Assembly: GCA_964057225.1 (NCBI GenBank)
Contig: OZ059894.1
Coordinates: forward strand, 22,164,476 to 22,228,475
Source: Auanema rhodensis
Lineage: Eukaryota; Nematoda; Chromadorea; Rhabditida; Rhabditidae
DNA length: 64,000 nt
Direction of reading: 5' to 3'
In this document: in pieces, positions 63,884 through 64,000 of the stretch
Numbering within the stretch: position 1 is the first letter of the stretch
How the letters are laid out: the number at the start of each line of letters is the position of its first letter
Made by a program: the position numbers and the translations under genes
Notes under the pieces: generated by a model
Database searches by the model: none
Told to the model about the DNA's origin: nothing
Seen by the model: the letters and a program-made list of their open reading frames with translations, nothing else

Positions 63884-64000
63884 AAGAATTAATTTTTTCG
63901 TTGAATAACATTGTCCATCGTCTTTGCCTTGAAAAAAGGAATCTAGAAACATCTACTTTTTGCTGAATTATTTTGAAATTTTTCGAAAAAATTTTTGTCA
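63884..64000 (+). repeat. Partial unit 183 cut by the window end
   Basis: The first 117 bases of a further unit. It carries 48G, 63G and 82G, so it is type G or O; the right-zone sites that would distinguish them lie outside the window. The array continues beyond this edge. Confidence 0.95.

Larger units (their letters stand above)
1..64000 (+). repeat. Satellite DNA array, 351-bp unit, 182 full copies plus a partial copy
   Basis: The same unit recurs head to tail from the first base to the last, with no inversion and no interruption. Unit starts read at 1, 352, 703, 3862, 4214, 6671, 23519, 63182, 63533 and 63884 all agree with a 351-bp period, apart from one extra base in unit 12. Units differ by a few linked substitutions and almost never by length. 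Composition is about 31% G+C. Both window edges cut through the array, so its true length is unknown. Arrays of this kind are usually centromeric or pericentromeric heterochromatin; that location is inferred and not visible in the sequence. I do not recognise the family by name. Tribolium castaneum's major satellite has a similar unit length (about 360 bp), but I cannot claim homology. Confidence 0.99.
45983..64000 (+). repeat. Block 9 (units 132-183): E-F-G/O-I-J-L-M-N higher-order zone
   Basis: Types in order: E F G F G' H I J K I L M N E F O E F G' J I L M E F L M N E F O E F F G' P Q J R I E F S P Q J R I L E F G/O(partial). E has 48G, 211A, CA, 239A. F has 48G, 82G, 211A, CA. G has 48G, 63G, 82G, 208T, CA (G' adds 275C). 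O is G-left with a TG right side. J is B-left with 217G. L and N carry 82G and 192A. P is B-left with K-right. Q and R carry 190T. S is B-left with G'-right. The E-F pair is the constant element, followed by different partners. Confidence 0.83.

Noticed and set aside
1-64000. CRISPR array
   Set aside because: The repeated unit is 351 bp with no alternation of short repeats and unique spacers, and there are no associated genes.
1-64000. Transposon or retroelement origin of the unit
   Set aside because: No terminal inverted repeats, target-site duplications, LTRs or coding remnants delimit the unit. The inverted repeats are internal and short.
1-64000. Assembly artefact producing the whole array
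   Set aside because: The copies carry many different linked substitutions and private changes, which a simple assembly loop would not create. Local copy number, especially of the near-identical blocks at 32996-35101 and 58268-62830, could still be wrong.

Overview
The whole 64,000-base window is one uninterrupted, head-to-tail satellite DNA array. The repeat unit is 351 bp. The window holds 182 complete units and a 117-bp piece of a 183rd, all in the same orientation, and both ends lie inside the array. I found no protein-coding gene, RNA gene, transposon, CRISPR array or unique sequence. Numbering used below: unit n starts at 1+351(n-1) for n=1-12 and at 4214+351(n-13) for n=13 and above. 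A single 1-base insertion in unit 12 (4139-4142) causes the shift. 'Position p' means base p of a unit, with unit 1 (1-351) as reference.

Organism: an array this long, made of roughly dinucleosome-length (351 bp), AT-rich units (110 G+C of 351 in unit 1, about 31%), is typical of eukaryotic centromeric or pericentromeric heterochromatin. CpG is not depleted (12 CpG per unit against about 8.6 expected from base composition), which fits a lineage with little germline CpG methylation, such as many insects or nematodes. The species cannot be named from this window. An insect is my guess, and it is inference only.

Inside the unit: two variable zones (about 33-90 and 189-239, plus scattered sites at 249, 275-276 and 317-329) flank a nearly invariant 98-bp core (91-188). 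The core and right third carry perfect inverted repeats: 135-143/154-162, 206-211/217-222, a nested structure at 246-296, and 314-322/327-335. The 48-126 stretch is rich in A- and T-tracts.

Along the array: units fall into about 25 recurring types set by linked substitutions. Types are arranged in local higher-order patterns that change from block to block. Units 1-18 are mostly an A-B-C trimer (1053 bp). Units 19-35 are a mixed zone with a K-V-U module. Units 36-65 are a homogeneous A'/C zone. Units 66-81 are a D/W/X/Y/Z zone. Units 82-117 mix K-V-U trimers with D/X/Y pieces. Units 118-131 are B/K/I/V''. Units 132-183 are a long E-F-G/O-I-J-L-M-N pattern with large internal duplications. Left-zone and right-zone haplotypes recombine freely across the invariant core, so many units are mosaics. 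These patterns record repeated unequal exchange and gene conversion. No set of genes works together here. The interest lies in the repeat's structure and evolution.
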